Below, in pieces: positions 5,858 to 8,649 of a stretch of DNA of 8,649 nucleotides. This stretch comes from JBBRWV01 sp038248985 (GTDB lineage: Bacteria > Planctomycetota > Phycisphaerae > WQYP01): the NCBI GenBank assembly GCA_038248985.1, contig JBBRWV010000141.1, positions 1-8,649 of the forward strand, given 5' to 3'. Every line of letters starts with the position of its first letter. Position 1 is the first letter of the stretch. Made by a program: the position numbers and the translations under genes. The notes beneath the pieces are model-generated. The model was given only the letters and a program-made list of their open reading frames with translations. It was not told where the DNA came from and made no database searches.

Positions 5858-7096
5858 ATGATGAAGAACGAAACTGAGCATAAGCCCGACGGAGGAACAG
5901 ATGGCGTTGATTGCCATCCTGGCCACCTGCACGGCGAACACGTCAATTCAGCCAATGAAATCATCACCCTCGGCGAAAGCCTGAAACTGCAGATTCCGAG
6001 CAAGCCGGAAGTGATCGAACCTCTGGTTATCGAACTGACCCGCCGGGCCATTCACAGTGGGGTGATCTGCAAGGAAGAATCCATGGGGCTGGTGTTATCG
6101 CTAACCGAGGCGATCACCAACGCCGTAATCCACGGAAATCTTGAAATCGCTTCCGCGGTGAAGGAACAGTCGCTCACGGCATTCTCGCAGTCCGTTGCCG
6201 AGCGGTGCGCGGATCATGCATTTTCTGATCGCAAAGTGGTGGTATCCGTGGAAGATGACGGCGTGCGCTGTGTCTGGGAAATCGAGGATGAGGGGAAGGG
6301 TTTTGATGTGGACGCGATGATATCCAAAATAGATTCAGAAGAGCCGCAAATAGAATTGCCCTCCGGCCGCGGCATTCTTTTGATGCGTGCCTACATGCAC
6401 GACACAAGCTGGCACAATGGGGGGCGCGTTGTCCGGATGGAATTACAGCGCGGAGGATCACCCGGCAGATCCATTGACGCCATCGTACGGCAAGGCGTCC
6501 GTGGACACTGGGTCGGTACAGAAGATGGCAAGATGAGCTTTGATGCAATCATGACAAGAATTTCCCATCATGGCCTGGAATTGCTGCAAAATGAACAGGT
6601 CAAAGCCAATCGGGTGCTGGTGGAACTTCAGGTGCCGGACGCGCCGGCCGAGATTGTGTCTGCCGACGTCGTGCAGATGGAGAATCTACATGGCGGCTGG
6701 GTGAAGTTGAGTTGTCGCGTGCGCAATGCCCAAAGCGCCGTGAAGTCCGAGCATACCGCCGCACTCACTCGCCTGGTAAATGCCTCGCTCGAAAGCTCCG
6801 AACGCACGGATGAGCGGCGGAAACACAAACGCTTGCGCTTCACCAAGCCCGTGCAGGTACGACTTCTGAATGCCATGGGGGAGGAAGCCATTTGGTACAC
6901 TGGCGTAGCGCGCGACATCTCCCAGGCAGGGATGGCGTTCGTGGGGGAATTGAATATTCCGCTGCATACACGTATCGAATTGATCGTGCGATGGGAAGAC
7001 GCGCCGATGCACCTGACCGGTACGATCACGCGCAGCCAGCATCTGATCGGCGGCATCCGCGACTATGGCATACACTTTGACAAAGTAATCGGTTGA
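5858..7096 (+). CDS. RsbW/SpoIIAB-type ATPase (anti-sigma kinase-like) with tandem PilZ domains
   Basis: The 412-residue cytoplasmic signalling protein has no signal peptide. Residues 1-35 are hydrophilic with a Cys/His cluster (Cys19, His20, 23, 25, 28). Residues about 40-198 form an HATPase_c_2 domain. Its N box is LSLTEAITNAVIHGN (80-94; Glu84, Asn88), its G1 box is EDEGKGFD (143-150), and its G2 box is SGRGILLMR (169-177), as in RsbW-like serine kinases that hold sigma factors or act in partner switching. Residues about 320-410 are a PilZ domain with both c-di-GMP motifs, Arg321-KHK-Arg325 and Asp353-I-Ser355-QA-Gly358. The segment about 205-292 aligns by eye with the C-terminal PilZ and seems a second, altered copy. 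No Shine-Dalgarno precedes 5858, and the Met at 5861 is an equal alternative. No sigma factor lies nearby. Known families suggest c-di-GMP control of a switch kinase; the partner is unknown. Confidence 0.88.
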   Translation: MMKNETEHKPDGGTDGVDCHPGHLHGEHVNSANEIITLGESLKLQIPSKPEVIEPLVIELTRRAIHSGVICKEESMGLVLSLTEAITNAVIHGNLEIASAVKEQSLTAFSQSVAERCADHAFSDRKVVVSVEDDGVRCVWEIEDEGKGFDVDAMISKIDSEEPQIELPSGRGILLMRAYMHDTSWHNGGRVVRMELQRGGSPGRSIDAIVRQGVRGHWVGTEDGKMSFDAIMTRISHHGLELLQNEQVKANRVLVELQVPDAPAEIVSADVVQMENLHGGWVKLSCRVRNAQSAVKSEHTAALTRLVNASLESSERTDERRKHKRLRFTKPVQVRLLNAMGEEAIWYTGVARDISQAGMAFVGELNIPLHTRIELIVRWEDAPMHLTGTITRSQHLIGGIRDYGIHFDKVIG

Positions 7097-7100
7097 TTTA

Positions 7101-7120
7101 CGCGGTCGTGATCTCCCGCG
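7101..7120. terminator. Weak hairpin between the convergent kinase-PilZ gene and folC
   Basis: A 5-bp stem (7101-7105 with 7116-7120) and a 10-nt loop fill much of the 33-nt gap between the two stops. There is no T-run on either side, so termination activity is doubtful. Confidence 0.2.
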
Positions 7121-7129
7121 AATCGCACG

Positions 7130-8649
7130 CTAGTTGCGTTTGACGGCTTGGCGATCAATGAAGTATTGCTTGGCCTCACCAATCAGATAAAAAGAACCCG
7201 TAGCGCAAATCACATCTTCACGAGTGATGGCACGTTCGGCGATTTCCATGGCCTTGGCGAAAGTCTCTGCTACCTGGGCCATTTTTCCGTAACGCTCATT
7301 GTAAAGATTGGAAAGCTCATGCGGATCAGCCGCCTTGGGATTGTTGGTGCTCCTGGTGAAGATGACTTTGTCGGCCCCGAGTGACAGTTGCTCTAACATA
7401 CCGTCGATGTCTTTATCACAATTGCAGCCGAAAATAACCACCATGGAGTCATAGGGGATGTGCTGGCCGATCCCGCGGAATAGTGCCTGCATCGAGGCCG
7501 CGTTGTGGGCTCCGTCAATAAGAACACGCGGCTCCGTCGAGACAAATTCCATTCGCCCGGGCAGTTTCAGTTTTTGCAGACCATCGAGAGATTTGACCTC
7601 TTCAAACTTCAGGCCGCGCGTTTTGAGTTTATCGATAACCGCCAATGCCAAGCCACAGTTGATGGCTTGATGCTCGCCCATGAGCGGAACAATTAAGTGT
7701 TCATAACGACTTGCTTCAGTGGTGAGGTTCACCCGCATGTGTGGGCCAATGGGGCGCGTCACTTCAAAACGATAGGAAAATTCAATATCCTGCCCGACAA
7801 TCTGGATCGTGGTCTTGGCATTGCCCGCGACCCGGCGAAGCACGCCAATCACATCCGGATCCTGCAGGCAGGAAAGTGCGGGCACATCTTTCTTGAAGAT
7901 GCCAGCTTTTTCTTCCGCGATCTTGCTGACCGAATTGCCCAGAATCTGCATGTGATCTTTGGAAATGGACGTGATGGCCGTCACTTCCGGAGTGATGACA
8001 TTGGTCGAATCCAAGCGGCCGCCCATGCCCGTTTCGATCACCGCAATATCGACTTTTTTATCGGCAAAATAACAGAACGCCATGGCCGTAAAAATTTCAA
8101 AGAATGTGGGGCGATCGGCGGTCATTTTTTTCAGGACCGTTTCGATACGTTTGACGTATTCCACGAGTTCGTTGTGCGTAATCATCTCGCCATTGAGGCG
8201 GATACGCTCACGCATGTCCAGAATGTGCGGCGAGGTGTAAAGGCCGGTGCGAAGACCGCCCGATTGCAGCATTCCGGCGATCATGTGACAAGTGGAGCCT
8301 TTGCCTTTTGTGCCGGCAACATGGACGGTTTTGAACTTGGTCTGGGGATTTCCCAGGTGTTTGAGCAGGGTGCGCATGCGGTCGAGGGAAAAAGTGGTCG
8401 TGTTGTAGCGGACGACGCGCATTTTTTCGTAGTCGGTGTGAGAAATGAGGAAGTTAATCGCTTTGGTATATTGCGGATGTGGATCGATAGGTTTAATAGG
8501 AATCGTTATTTTTGGAGCCGTTTTGAGGTTTTTGGCTTGCACCACGACGCGCGCGGACCCGTTTTGCGGTTTGCGGGTCACTGGCAGCCGCTTTCCGGTT
8601 TTCAGGGACTTGGGGGATTTGCCCTTGGGCGAGGGTGCCCGACGCTTCG
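7130..8649 (-). CDS. folC: Bifunctional folylpolyglutamate synthase / dihydrofolate synthase (5' end open at window edge)
   Basis: FolC adds glutamate to dihydropteroate and/or to reduced folates, with ATP, in the cytoplasm. Residues are numbered from the GTG at 8581. The Mur-ligase-type core shows P-loop AGTKGKGST (89-97), TSPHILDMRERI (116-127), FFEIFTAMAF (160-169), ETGMGGRLDSTN (183-194), SISKDHMQILG (205-215), EEKAGIFK with the probable carbamylated-lysine region (223-230), GEHQAINC (302-309), LPGRMEF (340-346) and LIDGAHN (354-360). The frame stays open beyond 8581 to the last base, and that stretch is Lys/Arg/Pro/Ser-rich like residues 1-30. The true start may therefore lie right of the window. 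GTG 8581 is the only in-frame start seen here, with a modest GGAAAG 9 nt upstream. A basic N-terminal extension of at least 35 residues precedes the core, whereas most FolC proteins start close to it. The gene is convergent with the kinase-PilZ gene. Confidence 0.93.
   Translation of the reverse strand, partial: KRRAPSPKGKSPKSLKTGKRLPVTRKPQNGSARVVVQAKNLKTAPKITIPIKPIDPHPQYTKAINFLISHTDYEKMRVVRYNTTTFSLDRMRTLLKHLGNPQTKFKTVHVAGTKGKGSTCHMIAGMLQSGGLRTGLYTSPHILDMRERIRLNGEMITHNELVEYVKRIETVLKKMTADRPTFFEIFTAMAFCYFADKKVDIAVIETGMGGRLDSTNVITPEVTAITSISKDHMQILGNSVSKIAEEKAGIFKKDVPALSCLQDPDVIGVLRRVAGNAKTTIQIVGQDIEFSYRFEVTRPIGPHMRVNLTTEASRYEHLIVPLMGEHQAINCGLALAVIDKLKTRGLKFEEVKSLDGLQKLKLPGRMEFVSTEPRVLIDGAHNAASMQALFRGIGQHIPYDSMVVIFGCNCDKDIDGMLEQLSLGADKVIFTRSTNNPKAADPHELSNLYNERYGKMAQVAETFAKAMEIAERAITREDVICATGSFYLIGEAKQYFIDRQAVKRN

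Noticed and set aside
8475..8484. TGTGGATCG as a DnaA box supporting an origin.
   Set aside because: It has two mismatches to the consensus, stands alone and lies inside folC. No cluster was seen anywhere.

Overview
The window reads as ordinary chromosomal DNA from a GC-rich Gram-negative bacterium. Planctomycetota, perhaps a Phycisphaerae-like lineage, is my best guess; this rests on protein style rather than a marker gene. The supporting points are an ATPase-type C-terminal winged helix with a long proline-rich tail, an RsbW-like kinase fused to PilZ domains, two poorly conserved lipoproteins and a basic extension on FolC. No tRNA, rRNA, CRISPR array, insertion sequence or phage module is visible.

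Layout. Positions 1-729 (+) hold the 3' end of a gene whose visible part is a winged-helix DNA-binding end followed by a disordered Pro-rich tail. It overlaps by 8 nt the start of ffh (722-2200, +), the signal recognition particle GTPase. A strong hairpin at 2261-2289 separates ffh from four minus-strand genes. Reading leftward in the direction of transcription these are a GTG-started lipoprotein (5592-4840), a conserved-looking 85-residue protein (4706-4449), a XerC/XerD-type tyrosine recombinase (4364-3339) and a second lipoprotein (3254-2325). A clean intrinsic terminator lies between the recombinase and the second lipoprotein. A 265-bp divergent intergenic region (5593-5857) then leads to a plus-strand signalling protein (5858-7096): an RsbW/SpoIIAB-type histidine-kinase-like ATPase followed by what I read as two PilZ domains. 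It converges on folC (7130 to the right edge, minus), the folate polyglutamylation enzyme, which is open at the window edge.

How the genes fit together. Most neighbours are functionally unrelated housekeeping or envelope genes: protein targeting, chromosome resolution, folate metabolism and two lipoproteins. The signalling protein is the most distinctive. It suggests cyclic-di-GMP control of a partner-switching kinase or anti-sigma factor, but no sigma factor or anti-anti-sigma partner is in the window.

Points that deserve a second look: the guanine-specificity aspartate of Ffh is glycine; the first gene carries three copies of a 17-bp repeat; the RsbW-like protein has a tandem PilZ arrangement whose first copy has a changed motif; the recombinase has an insertion in its N-terminal domain; and base skew shifts from C-rich to G-rich along the plus strand independently of gene direction.
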